DNA of 64,000 bases from SVEL01 sp017381055. Lineage in GTDB: Bacteria; Bacillota; Clostridia; Lachnospirales; Lachnospiraceae. Both the position numbers and the translations under genes were made by a program. Positions 36,866 through 45,428 of this stretch are shown piece after piece. The DNA is taken from the NCBI GenBank assembly GCA_036307185.1, contig JAXJYC010000046.1:1-64000 (forward strand). The letters are read 5' to 3'. The notes under the pieces were generated by a model, which did no database searches, was not told where the DNA came from, and worked only from the letters and a program-made list of their open reading frames with translations. Position 1 is the stretch's first letter. Every line of letters starts with the position of its first letter.

Positions 36866-36907
36866 TTCATATTCATTATTTCAGACATACTAAATAATGA
36901 ATATGAA
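36866..36907. terminator. Perfect 16-bp hairpin between the propeller-like gene and ldh
   Basis: TTCATATTCATTATTT (36866-36881) pairs perfectly with AAATAATGAATATGAA (36892-36907) around CAGACATACT. No T-tract follows on the plus strand, so it may be a weak terminator, an mRNA processing site or an operator before ldh. Confidence 0.45.
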
Positions 36908-36937
36908 TCTGAAAATAAAATCAAAGGGAGAATATTT

Positions 36938-37900
36938 ATGAAGGACTCTACTTCTATTATTAACACCCGAAAAGCTGTAATGATAGGCTGTGGCTTTGTA
37001 GGCTCAGCTGCCGTATTTAGCCTTATGGAAAGCGGCCTATTTACAGAAATTGTACTTATAGATGTAGACCATACTAAAGCAGAGGGCGAGGCTATGGACA
37101 TTAGCCACGGCATTCCGTTTGGCAAACCAATGAAAATATATGCAGGTACCTACGATGATATCGTCGGCGCAGAAATAATAATTATCACTGCTGGTGCCAA
37201 CCAAAAGCCTGGCGAGACCCGCTTAGACTTAGTCCACAAAAATGTGGCTATCTACAAGCATATTATTCCCGAAATAGCCCGCAGAAACTTCCAAGGAATT
37301 CTACTTATCGTATCAAATCCTGTAGATATCCTTACCTATGTGGCAATGAAGCTTTCAGGTCTTCCCGAAAATCACGTAATAGGGTCTGGAACAGTTCTTG
37401 ACACTGCCCGCCTTAAATATCAAACAGGAGAGCTTCTAGGGGTAGACAGCCGAAGTGTACACGCATTTATCATCGGAGAACATGGTGACAGCGAAATTGC
37501 CGCCTGGAGTAGCGCCAATATATCTGGAATCCCAATAGATGATTTCTGTGAAATGCGAGGACATTATTCCCACGATAAAGAGATGGATATCATCGGCGAC
37601 AAAGTAAAAAATAGCGCCTATGAAATCATCAAAAGAAAACAGGCAACCTACTATGGCATCGCAGTCTCTATTCGACGTATATGTGAGGTAATCCTTAGAG
37701 ATGAAAAATCCATCTTGCCCGTTTCTAATATGATGCACGGCGAATACGGCATCGAAGATATAGCCTTAAGCTTTCCTGCTATTGTCGGCAAAAATGGTAT
37801 CGAAACCAAGGTACCAATTTCCTTAGATGAGGATGAAGTAAGCGCTCTAATTAAGTCCTCAAAATTGTTGAAGAATATAATGAAGTCGGTGGAGCTATAA
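36938..37900 (+). CDS. ldh: L-lactate dehydrogenase
   Basis: 320 aa. Rossmann start MIGCGFVGSAAVF, then GANQKPGETR with Gln at the specificity position (malate dehydrogenases have Arg), SNPVDILTY, and the catalytic His in IIGEHGDSEIAAWS. It regenerates NAD+ by reducing pyruvate to L-lactate. RBS AAAGGGAG. Its codons look more GC-rich than its neighbours', which may reflect transfer or codon selection. No fructose-1,6-bisphosphate site can be judged by eye. Confidence 0.92.
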   Translation: MKDSTSIINTRKAVMIGCGFVGSAAVFSLMESGLFTEIVLIDVDHTKAEGEAMDISHGIPFGKPMKIYAGTYDDIVGAEIIIITAGANQKPGETRLDLVHKNVAIYKHIIPEIARRNFQGILLIVSNPVDILTYVAMKLSGLPENHVIGSGTVLDTARLKYQTGELLGVDSRSVHAFIIGEHGDSEIAAWSSANISGIPIDDFCEMRGHYSHDKEMDIIGDKVKNSAYEIIKRKQATYYGIAVSIRRICEVILRDEKSILPVSNMMHGEYGIEDIALSFPAIVGKNGIETKVPISLDEDEVSALIKSSKLLKNIMKSVEL

Positions 37901-37931
37901 TCCCCCACTCACTCTCTCATGTAAATTAGGA

Positions 37932-38223
37932 TGTCAAAAGCCCTATTCACTTCTTAAATATCATATTATACAAATTTATGCTGTATCTTTTACGGTAGCG
38001 CAGTGTGTTTAGATTTTCTTAATACTTTGTCCTTAATCAGTGATTTTACAACACGATGTTGTAAAAAGGCGTCTCTGAGCCACGGATGGCGAATAGACGC
38101 CGGTCACGTCCGTCATAATATATGTACATCAAAGTATTTAGAAAATCAAATATACGAAGCATGTAAAAGTACAGTATAAATTTAATAATATGACAATCAA
38201 AAAAGTAGATTAGGCTTTTGACA
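37932..38223. repeat. Structured repeat element, copy B
   Basis: About 292 nt, the same order of stems as copy A at 29402. Outer arms TGTCAAAAGCC/GGCTTTTGACA; then ATCATATTATA with TAATATGA; CTTTTAC/GTAAAAG; GATTTTCTTAATACTTTG (38012-38029) with CAAAGTATTTAGAAAATC (38130-38147). The central 9-bp hairpin keeps the ACGAT loop (38044-38066) although its stem differs from copy A by paired changes. A GGCGTCT/AGACGCC stem holds the GGAT loop, and GCCGGTCACGT is unchanged (38099-38109). It lies between the convergent ldh and ABC genes. Confidence 0.85.
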
Positions 38224-38234
38224 CCTAATCTACT
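38203..38234 (-). terminator. Terminator of the ABC exporter operon
   Basis: Stem AGTAGATTAGG/CCTAATCTACT followed on the minus strand by TTTTTTG. The loop is the right arm of repeat copy B. Confidence 0.85.
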
Positions 38235-38240
38235 TCTTTT

Positions 38241-40181
38241 TTACTCTAATTCGAAGGCACCTGTATATAACTGGTAGTATGTTCCCTTCTCCTCTAATAA
38301 TTTCTCGTGGTTTCCACGCTCTATAATATGTCCATGTTCAAGAACCATGATAACATCTGAATTCTTTATAGTAGAAAGTCTATGTGCGATTACAAATACT
38401 GTTCTACCTTCCATAAGCTTATCCATACCTCTCTGAACAATAGCCTCTGTTCTTGTATCGATTGAAGATGTTGCTTCATCAAGAATCATTACCGGTGGAT
38501 CTGCAACTGCAGCTCTAGCGATAGCAATCAACTGACGCTGACCCTGTGAAAGATTCGAACCATTGTTAGCTAACTGTGTCTCGTAGCCCTGTGGTAAACG
38601 AGTGATAAAATCATCTGCACCAGCAAGCTTAGCAGCTTCTATACATTGCTCATCAGTAGCATCAAGGTTACCATAACGAATGTTATCCATAACCGAACCA
38701 GTGAAGAGATTTGTCTCCTGCAAAACGATTCCTAAAGAACGTCTTAAATCAGCCTTCTTAATCTTGTTGATATTGATTCCATCATATCTAATTTTACCAT
38801 CTGCAATATCATAAAATCTGTTAATAAGATTTGTGATAGTAGTCTTACCTGCACCTGTCGAACCTACGAAAGCAACCTTCTGACCCGGCTTTGCAAATAC
38901 TGTTACATTGTGAAGTACATTCTTTCCTTCCTCGTATGCAAAGTCTACATCATCAAGTGTCACATCACCTTCAAGCTTAGTGTAAGTAAGTGTTCCATCA
39001 CCATGTGGATGCTTCCAAGCCCATACACCTGTATGCTCTGCAACCTCTTCGATATTGCCATTAGCATCTATCTTAGCATTTACAAGAGTTACATAACCTT
39101 CATCTGTCTCAGGTGTTGCATCCATTACCTCAAATATTCTCTGTGCACCAGCAAGACCCATTACTACGTGATTAATCTGCTGAGAGAATGTATTTACATT
39201 TCCTGTAAACTGCTTTGTCATATTAAGGAATGGTACTACGATACTTATTCCAAACGCAATTCCTGAAATGCTGAAGTTCTTAAGTCCTGTTATAAGGAAT
39301 AAACCACCTATTGTTGCAACGATTACATATAAAACATTACCGATATTCATAATAATAGGTCCAAGGCAGTTTGCATAAGCATTAGCTCTATAACTATCAT
39401 TACATAATTCTTCATTTATTTTATCAAAATCAGCTTTAACATTATCCTCATGATTGAATACCTTAATAACCTTCTGGCCATTCATCATCTCCTGGATATA
39501 ACCTTCGGCTTTACCGATAGAAACCTGCTGCTTCATAAAGAATTTAGCAGAACCACCTGCAAGCTTCTTAGATACATTGAGCATAATTATAACTCCCAAG
39601 AGTACAACGAATGTCATAGGAATACTATAATAAATCATAATTCCAAGCACACATATAATTACTATAGAAGACTGTATCAATGTAGGCAATGCCTGAGAAA
39701 TTAACATTCTAAGTGTATCAATATCATTAGTATAATGACTCATTATATCACCATGCTTATTTGTATCAAAATACTTAATAGGAAGATTTTGCATACCATT
39801 AAACATACTCTTTCGAGATTTATTTAAAAATCCCTGTGTAATATAAACCATAAGCTGAGACTGAAGTGTAATACCTATGATTGAAACTACATAAAAGCCT
39901 GCAAGTATAAGTACCTTTGGTACAATTATCTTACTAGCACCAGCCCAGTCACCAGTCTTATACCAATCCTCGATAATCTCAATTATCTGCTGTTGAAAAA
40001 TAGCTGGTAGTGTAGATGTAACAGAACAAAATACTATACAAGCTATAGATACTGGGAATAGTACAGGATAATATTCCATAAGCATCTTTATAACTCTTTT
40101 AAATGTTCCGGCACTAAAACCTGGACGTCCCATTGGCATACCTTTGCCCATATCTGGACCCATCTTTTTTGGCTTACTCAT
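38241..40181 (-). CDS. ABC exporter half-transporter (subunit 2)
   Basis: 646 aa from ATG 40181 (GGAGG upstream), overlapping the end of subunit 1 by 8 bp. A cytosolic N-terminus rich in Gly, Met and Pro (GPDMGKGMPMGRPG) precedes six membrane helices and an ATPase domain: Walker A GSTGAGKTT, signature NLSQGQRQLIAIARA, and Walker B with the catalytic Glu in VMILDEATSSIDT. An insertion of ~45 residues sits between the membrane and ATPase parts. With its partner it forms a heterodimeric multidrug- or lipid-type exporter; substrate unknown. Confidence 0.9.
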   Translation of the reverse strand: MSKPKKMGPDMGKGMPMGRPGFSAGTFKRVIKMLMEYYPVLFPVSIACIVFCSVTSTLPAIFQQQIIEIIEDWYKTGDWAGASKIIVPKVLILAGFYVVSIIGITLQSQLMVYITQGFLNKSRKSMFNGMQNLPIKYFDTNKHGDIMSHYTNDIDTLRMLISQALPTLIQSSIVIICVLGIMIYYSIPMTFVVLLGVIIMLNVSKKLAGGSAKFFMKQQVSIGKAEGYIQEMMNGQKVIKVFNHEDNVKADFDKINEELCNDSYRANAYANCLGPIIMNIGNVLYVIVATIGGLFLITGLKNFSISGIAFGISIVVPFLNMTKQFTGNVNTFSQQINHVVMGLAGAQRIFEVMDATPETDEGYVTLVNAKIDANGNIEEVAEHTGVWAWKHPHGDGTLTYTKLEGDVTLDDVDFAYEEGKNVLHNVTVFAKPGQKVAFVGSTGAGKTTITNLINRFYDIADGKIRYDGININKIKKADLRRSLGIVLQETNLFTGSVMDNIRYGNLDATDEQCIEAAKLAGADDFITRLPQGYETQLANNGSNLSQGQRQLIAIARAAVADPPVMILDEATSSIDTRTEAIVQRGMDKLMEGRTVFVIAHRLSTIKNSDVIMVLEHGHIIERGNHEKLLEEKGTYYQLYTGAFELE

Positions 40182-41916
40182 TATCCTTACCTCCTTCCGT
40201 CTGCTGTGTATATACCTCACGATAAATTTCACTCTTCTTAAGGAGTTCCTCATGTGTTCCCACATCTGAAATATGACCGTTATCCATTACCACTATCATA
40301 TCTGAATCCTGTACAGATGCTATACGCTGAGCAATAATAATCTTAGTAGTATCTGGGATAAATGACTTAAATGCTGCTCTGATCTTAGCATCTGTCTTTG
40401 TATCTACAGCACTAGTAGAATCATCAAGAATAAGTATCTTTGGTTTCTTAAGAAGTGCTCTAGCAATACAAAGTCTCTGCTTCTGTCCACCTGATACATT
40501 AGTTCCACCCTGCTCTATAAATGTGTCATAACCATCTTCAAAGCTTGATACGAATCCATGAGCATCTGCAAGCTTACATGCCTCTATAAGCTCCTCATCT
40601 GTGGCAGTTTCATTTCCCCAACGAAGGTTTTCCTTAATTGTTCCAGAAAATAATAAGTTCTTTTGTAAAACCATAGCTACACTATCTCTAAGAGTAGCAA
40701 CATCATAATCCTTAACATTTACTCCACCAACTTTTACTTCACCTTCTGTGACATCATACAAACGTGGAATAAGCTGTACTAAGGATGATTTACTCGAACC
40801 TGTACCACCGATAATACCTACTGTCATTCCTGACTTTATATGCAAATCAATATCATTAAGCGCTGCTTTCTTAGCCTTCTTTGAATACTTAAGACTTACA
40901 TTCTCGAAATCTATACTTCCATCCTTAACAGTCATAACTGGATTCTCTGGATTCAAAATAATAGGTTCCTCACCAAGTACTTCGCAAATACGCTTTGCTG
41001 GCTCGAGAGAAATTGTTACCATAACATATACTACAGACAACATCATAAGTGACATAAGAATCTGCATAGCATATGTAAGCATAGCTGAAATCTGACCAAT
41101 ATCAAGCTTTGTTCCCATACTAGAAATAGTAAGCTTTGAACCAACTATTAATATGAATATCATATTGAAATATAAACATAACTGCATAAGAGGTGTATTA
41201 AGAGCAACTATTCTATCCGCCTTTGTAAAATCTTTGCAAATTTCCTCAGCTGCATTTCCAAATTTTTCCTTCTCATACTCTTCTCTAGCAAAGCCCTTTA
41301 CCACACGCATAGCGCGTACATTTTCTTCGATAGATTCGTTTAACTTATCATACTTCTTGAAAACTCTTTTAAAGGCTGGCATAGCAGTCTTTCCTATAAG
41401 AATAAGTCCAAAAGCTAATACTGGTACAGCGAAAACAAATGTCGCAGCCAAAGCTCCACCCATTTTTGCTGCCATAAATATCGCAAACACAAGCATAAGC
41501 GGACATCTTATAGCTATTCTATTAATCATCATATATGACATCTGTACATTTGAAACATCTGTTGTAAGACGTGTTACTAATGATGATGATGAGAACTTAT
41601 CAATGTTTTCAAATGAATATGTCTGAATCTTTGAGAACATATCATGACGTAAATTCTTAGCAAAGCCTGTTGAAGCTTTCGATGATGTAACTGCTGCCAC
41701 ACCACCACACGCTAATGACAATACAGCCATTAATACAAGAATTCCTCCTGTTATTAGTATATCCTTCATGTCAGTTCCTGCTTTAATTCTATTAACTAAT
41801 GCAGCTGTCATAAATGGAATAATACATTCAATTACTACTTCAAGTACAATCAACACCAATGTGATAATAGTTGGTGCCTTATATTCTCGAATACTTGCAG
41901 TTAATCGTTTTAACAT
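40174..41916 (-). CDS. ABC exporter half-transporter (subunit 1, degenerate ATP site)
   Basis: 580 aa. Six membrane helices, then an ATPase domain with GGTGSSKSSLVQL (Walker A), NVSGGQKQRLCIARA (signature) and LILDDSTSAVDT. The catalytic Glu after Walker B is Asp here, so this site hydrolyses ATP poorly. That is the rule in heterodimeric exporters such as BmrCD or TM287/288, where the partner keeps the Glu. It is first in the operon; RBS AAGGAGG. Confidence 0.9.
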   Translation of the reverse strand: MLKRLTASIREYKAPTIITLVLIVLEVVIECIIPFMTAALVNRIKAGTDMKDILITGGILVLMAVLSLACGGVAAVTSSKASTGFAKNLRHDMFSKIQTYSFENIDKFSSSSLVTRLTTDVSNVQMSYMMINRIAIRCPLMLVFAIFMAAKMGGALAATFVFAVPVLAFGLILIGKTAMPAFKRVFKKYDKLNESIEENVRAMRVVKGFAREEYEKEKFGNAAEEICKDFTKADRIVALNTPLMQLCLYFNMIFILIVGSKLTISSMGTKLDIGQISAMLTYAMQILMSLMMLSVVYVMVTISLEPAKRICEVLGEEPIILNPENPVMTVKDGSIDFENVSLKYSKKAKKAALNDIDLHIKSGMTVGIIGGTGSSKSSLVQLIPRLYDVTEGEVKVGGVNVKDYDVATLRDSVAMVLQKNLLFSGTIKENLRWGNETATDEELIEACKLADAHGFVSSFEDGYDTFIEQGGTNVSGGQKQRLCIARALLKKPKILILDDSTSAVDTKTDAKIRAAFKSFIPDTTKIIIAQRIASVQDSDMIVVMDNGHISDVGTHEELLKKSEIYREVYTQQTEGGKDNE

Positions 41917-42092
41917 TCTATATCCTCCTTAAATATTTATATATGTATTATGTAATTTAGCTTTTAAGTATAGCTAGATATCATTTTAGTTCTACTACTC
42001 GGCTTTGTCAAACGCTTTCCTCCCTATTTTTATGAATATTTGGTGAAAACTTTTTCTACAATATAAGATATGTTCAACTATTATTAATTTGA

Positions 42093-42124
42093 AAACCTTG
42101 AGAAACTATTGTTTCCCAAGGTTT
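42093..42124 (-). terminator. Hairpin after the degenerate ABC gene
   Basis: AAACCTTG-A-GAAAC pairs with GTTTC-CC-AAGGTTT around TATT; on the minus strand TTTTC follows. It lies 32 bp past the stop at 42157. Confidence 0.65.
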
Positions 42125-42156
42125 AAATATATTCCTATTATTCTTTGTTATTCCTA

Positions 42157-43610
42157 TTACTTCTTTATCTCATATACTTGATCAGCTCTCTTTGCCACCT
42201 CTGGCGAATGAGTAACAATAATTACACACTTACCTTGGCCAGCTAGCTCTCTGAAAATATCCATTATTTCATCTTGTGTTTCGCCATCCAAGTTACCTGT
42301 TGGCTCATCAGCTAAAATAATATCTGGATTGTAAGATAACGCTCTAGCTATGGCAACTCTCTGCTGCTGCCCACCAGATAGCTTAAGAATTCTTCTATTT
42401 GCTTCATCCTTATCAAGTCCAACGCTCTCCAAAAGCTCGTAAGCCTTAGACTTCTTTCCCTTTTCCTTTGTGCCAGAAATATCCATTGAAAGCACTACGT
42501 TTTCAGCTGCTTCAATCTGAGATTCTAATAAGCTGTTTGTCACAGGAACTGACGAAACTGCGCCAATGCACCCACCTATTACTACAAACACAAATGTAAC
42601 TACAAGAGTTTCGAAAATAAACTGTAATGAAACCTTAAATTTCTTCATACCGATTGCTGTTAAAACACCAACCTCATACTTTCGTTCTCTAACATTAAAT
42701 ATATTAAGAACTACTAATACTACACCACCTATAGCAAATACTACTATAAGGAAATATAACGCCATCTCACTTAAATTCTCAAGTGGTAAAAGACTGCTCT
42801 CATACTGTGACACATCGCTAGAGCTTACTGTGTAGTTCGCCGATAAGCCTGCCTCATATACATCCTCAGTGAACGCATTATAATCCTCTACTGTTGCAAA
42901 TACATATGTACCAGACTCCTGAGATGGTAATGCTGTTGTAGTAGTAATTCCTGTATCTTCATCTATTGACTCTTCTGCATTTTCAGCTGATGCACTTAAA
43001 ATATTATCTAAAGCTACAGAGCTTAAATATACCTGATTAGCTGCATCTGAAAGCCTGGCATTCCGCCACCCATTCCTGGCATTCCGCCCATATCTCCCAT
43101 AGGAAATCCGCTATCTTCACTTATACCTTCATCGCTACTATCTTCTTTATCATTCTTTGAGCCACTAGAACCTCTAGATGATACAGGCTCTAAAGCAACA
43201 CTCTCACTTCCTTCAGCATATATAATATCTGCACCATTCATAGATACTGATACTGTATAGTAAAATGACTTTACTGTTTCAAGTTCTGCATACTTCTGCA
43301 ATTCTTCTAAACTCAATCCATCAAGTCCACTCATTAAATCAGAAAAAGAGTCTTTATCAAAAGATGGCATTCCACCGCCATTTCCTCCCATATTACCCAT
43401 GACCTCTGACATCATAGAATTTCTATCGACCGATATCTGAGCCGTGATAGTAATTCCTTCTAATGTAGCCACCCTAGCTTCCTCTGCTGCATTTCTTATA
43501 GATAAGCCAATACAGCTAGCAGTAGAAATTACTAAAACAATTATACCAATTAAAAGATTTCTACCCTTTGATCTAGAAATGCTTTTCAATGCATTCTTAA
43601 TAATATACAG
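42157..43610 (-). pseudogene. Broken MacB-type ABC permease fused to an ATPase tail
   Basis: Three lesions can be read on the minus strand. (1) The permease N-terminus should start at 43610, but the codon is CTG directly after a TAG and there is no RBS; the remaining frame opens LYIIKNALKSISRSKGRNL. (2) Near 43050 the frame ends ...GGMPGFQ; moving one base continues as SDAANQVYLSSVALDNIL, so one T was lost from a T-run. (3) At ~42480 the FtsX-like permease (...NVRERKYEVGVLTAIGMKKF) runs into an ATPase lacking Walker A: LELSGGQQQRV-type signature, then ILADEPTGNLDGE. A deletion joined the two neighbouring genes. A complete partner (Walker A part, MacA) is absent. Confidence 0.8.
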
Positions 43611-43650
43611 CTATGGTAGATATATGTTTCTAATATGAAAACTAGGTGAA

Positions 43651-43681
43651 AAAAACCTCGTCAGAATTTCTTCTGCCGAGA
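43651..43681 (-). terminator. Terminator of the XRE regulator gene
   Basis: Stem CTCG-G-CAGAA/TTCTG-A-CGAG with GAAA-type loop, then TTTTTTT on the minus strand. Confidence 0.82.
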
Positions 43682-43693
43682 TTTTCAATATCC

Positions 43694-44299
43694 TTACTTC
43701 GTCAACACGTGCTTACAATACTTTCTTTCTCCACACTTTGGACATGTAAGCTTTCTCTTAGTAATTGTGTGTACTGACATAACATATTCTGTCATCGATG
43801 GAACAAAACGTTCCTTGCACTCTGGACATTCAAATGCTCCTGCATCCCTGTCTAATACACATGCGATAACACAACCACCAACCAAGATTAAAACACCAAT
43901 AACAATAAGCACTACTTCAACTGCCTTATTTAATTCTAAATAATCTACTACCGCAAATAATGGTATAGATGCCAATAATGCAAAACCTACAATTACTAAC
44001 GATAATATTATTTTCTTCTTACTTTCCTGAGCTTCTCTTACTAAATTCACCATATTTTCCTCCGCTTTCTTTTTATAATCCACTTCCTCTAATCTCTCAC
44101 CAGATAATAACTCGTTAACTGTTATTTCTAGTTCATTACAAAGTGGTAATAATAATGATACCTCTGGGAAACCATTTCCTCTTTCCCATTTTGAAATTGT
44201 TTTGTCACTTATGCCAAGAATCTCTGCCAATTCTTTTTGTGTATATTTTTTTCTTTTTCTTTCTTCGGAAATAAATTTTCCAATTTTAATTTGGTCCAT
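43694..44299 (-). CDS. XRE-family regulator with membrane helices and zinc ribbon
   Basis: 201 aa. N-terminal helix-turn-helix (KIGKFISEERKRKKYTQKELAEILGISDKTISKWERG) in its usual form: KYTQKELAEILGISDKT and WERGNGFPEVS. Two hydrophobic segments follow (~93-113 and ~120-142), then a double CxxC zinc ribbon (CPECKERF and CPKCGERKYC). The ATG at 44299 has GGAGG nine bases upstream. Such membrane-linked regulators often control neighbouring transporters; the permease remnant downstream is a candidate former target. Confidence 0.85.
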   Translation of the reverse strand: MDQIKIGKFISEERKRKKYTQKELAEILGISDKTISKWERGNGFPEVSLLLPLCNELEITVNELLSGERLEEVDYKKKAEENMVNLVREAQESKKKIILSLVIVGFALLASIPLFAVVDYLELNKAVEVVLIVIGVLILVGGCVIACVLDRDAGAFECPECKERFVPSMTEYVMSVHTITKRKLTCPKCGERKYCKHVLTK

Positions 44300-44354
44300 G
44301 ATGTTTGGCCTCCTTTCTGGTCTAAGCATACAGCTTCGTCTAATAAAAGAACAC

Positions 44355-44403
44355 CCACGGAACGTAGAATATGGTGAATTTATGCGGATTCTACGCTCCG
44401 TGG
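44355..44403. promoter_or_regulatory. Long inverted repeat upstream of the XRE gene
   Basis: CCACGGAACGTAGAAT pairs with ATTCTACGCTCCGTGG (16 positions, one mismatch) across a 17-nt loop. It sits 56 bp before the regulator start and ~100 bp past the kinase stop. It may be an operator for the regulator or the kinase transcript's terminator; the T-tract is poor. Confidence 0.5.
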
Positions 44404-44501
44404 AGTTTAATAATCTACTCTATAAGGTTACTATATCATCCTGTTTTTCGCAAGTTTCAATCTATATTTTCATAACCTATTTTTACATAACCAAATAATT
44501 A

Positions 44502-45335
44502 CTATTTGTTAATCTCTGTAATCAAATATGACAATACTGGCTCAAACTTCGCTCCGTACCAATGGTCTTCCTCCTCCATTGTTGCCTTTACACATTCCAA
44601 TGTATAATCTGCTGCCAACTTTGCTGCATCATAAGCACTCTTGCCTCTTGTTAACGCACCCACAAATGTTGATGCGTATATATCGCCTGTTCCATGACAT
44701 ATTCTATCAAGCTTCACATGCTCATAATAATTGTACACACCATTTTCCATAATCACTACACCAGTTGTATGTTCCTTATACGAGATACCTGTCATAATGA
44801 TATTCTTGCATCCCATCTCACAAAGTTTTTCAAGAATGTTATCAATATATTCTCTATCATATTCTTCCTTATACTCTACGCCTGTAAGAAGACAGGCTTC
44901 CGTTATATTTGGAAGTAAATAATCTGCAATCTTGCATAACTCTTTCATCTCTTGAACGAAGACATCGTCAAAACCTGCATATAACTTACCATGATCTGCC
45001 ATAGCTGGATCTACCACAAATGGCGCATTTCCATTCTTAGATGTAGCTACAATTTCTTTTACATAGGCTATCTGTTTGGCACTTCCAAGATAACCTGTGT
45101 AGACTGCATCAAACTTTATTCCTTCCTTCTTCCAATGTTCATTTATAGAAGGCATATCCTCTGTTAAATCTCTAAAAGTAAAACCTGCAAATCCACCTGT
45201 ATGTGTAGATAACACAGCTGACGGAAGCACACAGGTCTCCACTCCACAAGCTGAAATAATAGGCAATGCAACTGTTAACGAGCACTGTCCCACGCATGAT
45301 ATATCTTGTATTGTTAAAATCTTTGGATAAGCCAT
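44502..45335 (-). CDS. pdxY: Pyridoxal/pyridoxamine kinase
   Basis: 277 aa ribokinase-fold enzyme of the B6 salvage route, making the 5'-phosphate of pyridoxal or pyridoxamine. It has the PdxY-type opening (ILTIQDISCVGQCSL), TGYLGSAKQI, DPAMADHGKLY and the GTGD anion hole in LDRICHGTGDIYAS. RBS GAGGG. It is transcribed away from a MocR-type regulator of the kind that senses PLP, which supports the B6 assignment. Confidence 0.9.
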   Translation of the reverse strand: MAYPKILTIQDISCVGQCSLTVALPIISACGVETCVLPSAVLSTHTGGFAGFTFRDLTEDMPSINEHWKKEGIKFDAVYTGYLGSAKQIAYVKEIVATSKNGNAPFVVDPAMADHGKLYAGFDDVFVQEMKELCKIADYLLPNITEACLLTGVEYKEEYDREYIDNILEKLCEMGCKNIIMTGISYKEHTTGVVIMENGVYNYYEHVKLDRICHGTGDIYASTFVGALTRGKSAYDAAKLAADYTLECVKATMEEEDHWYGAKFEPVLSYLITEINK

Positions 45336-45428
45336 TATTAATCCCTCTTTACTTTTTATTTTTTCATCATTATAATATCAATGTGGTATTATGTATATAT
45401 TCAAAAAAGGAGTTTTTTTTATAACCAG

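Noticed and set aside
36938..37900. Malate dehydrogenase
   Set aside because: The specificity position is Gln (GANQKPGETR), as in lactate dehydrogenases, not Arg.
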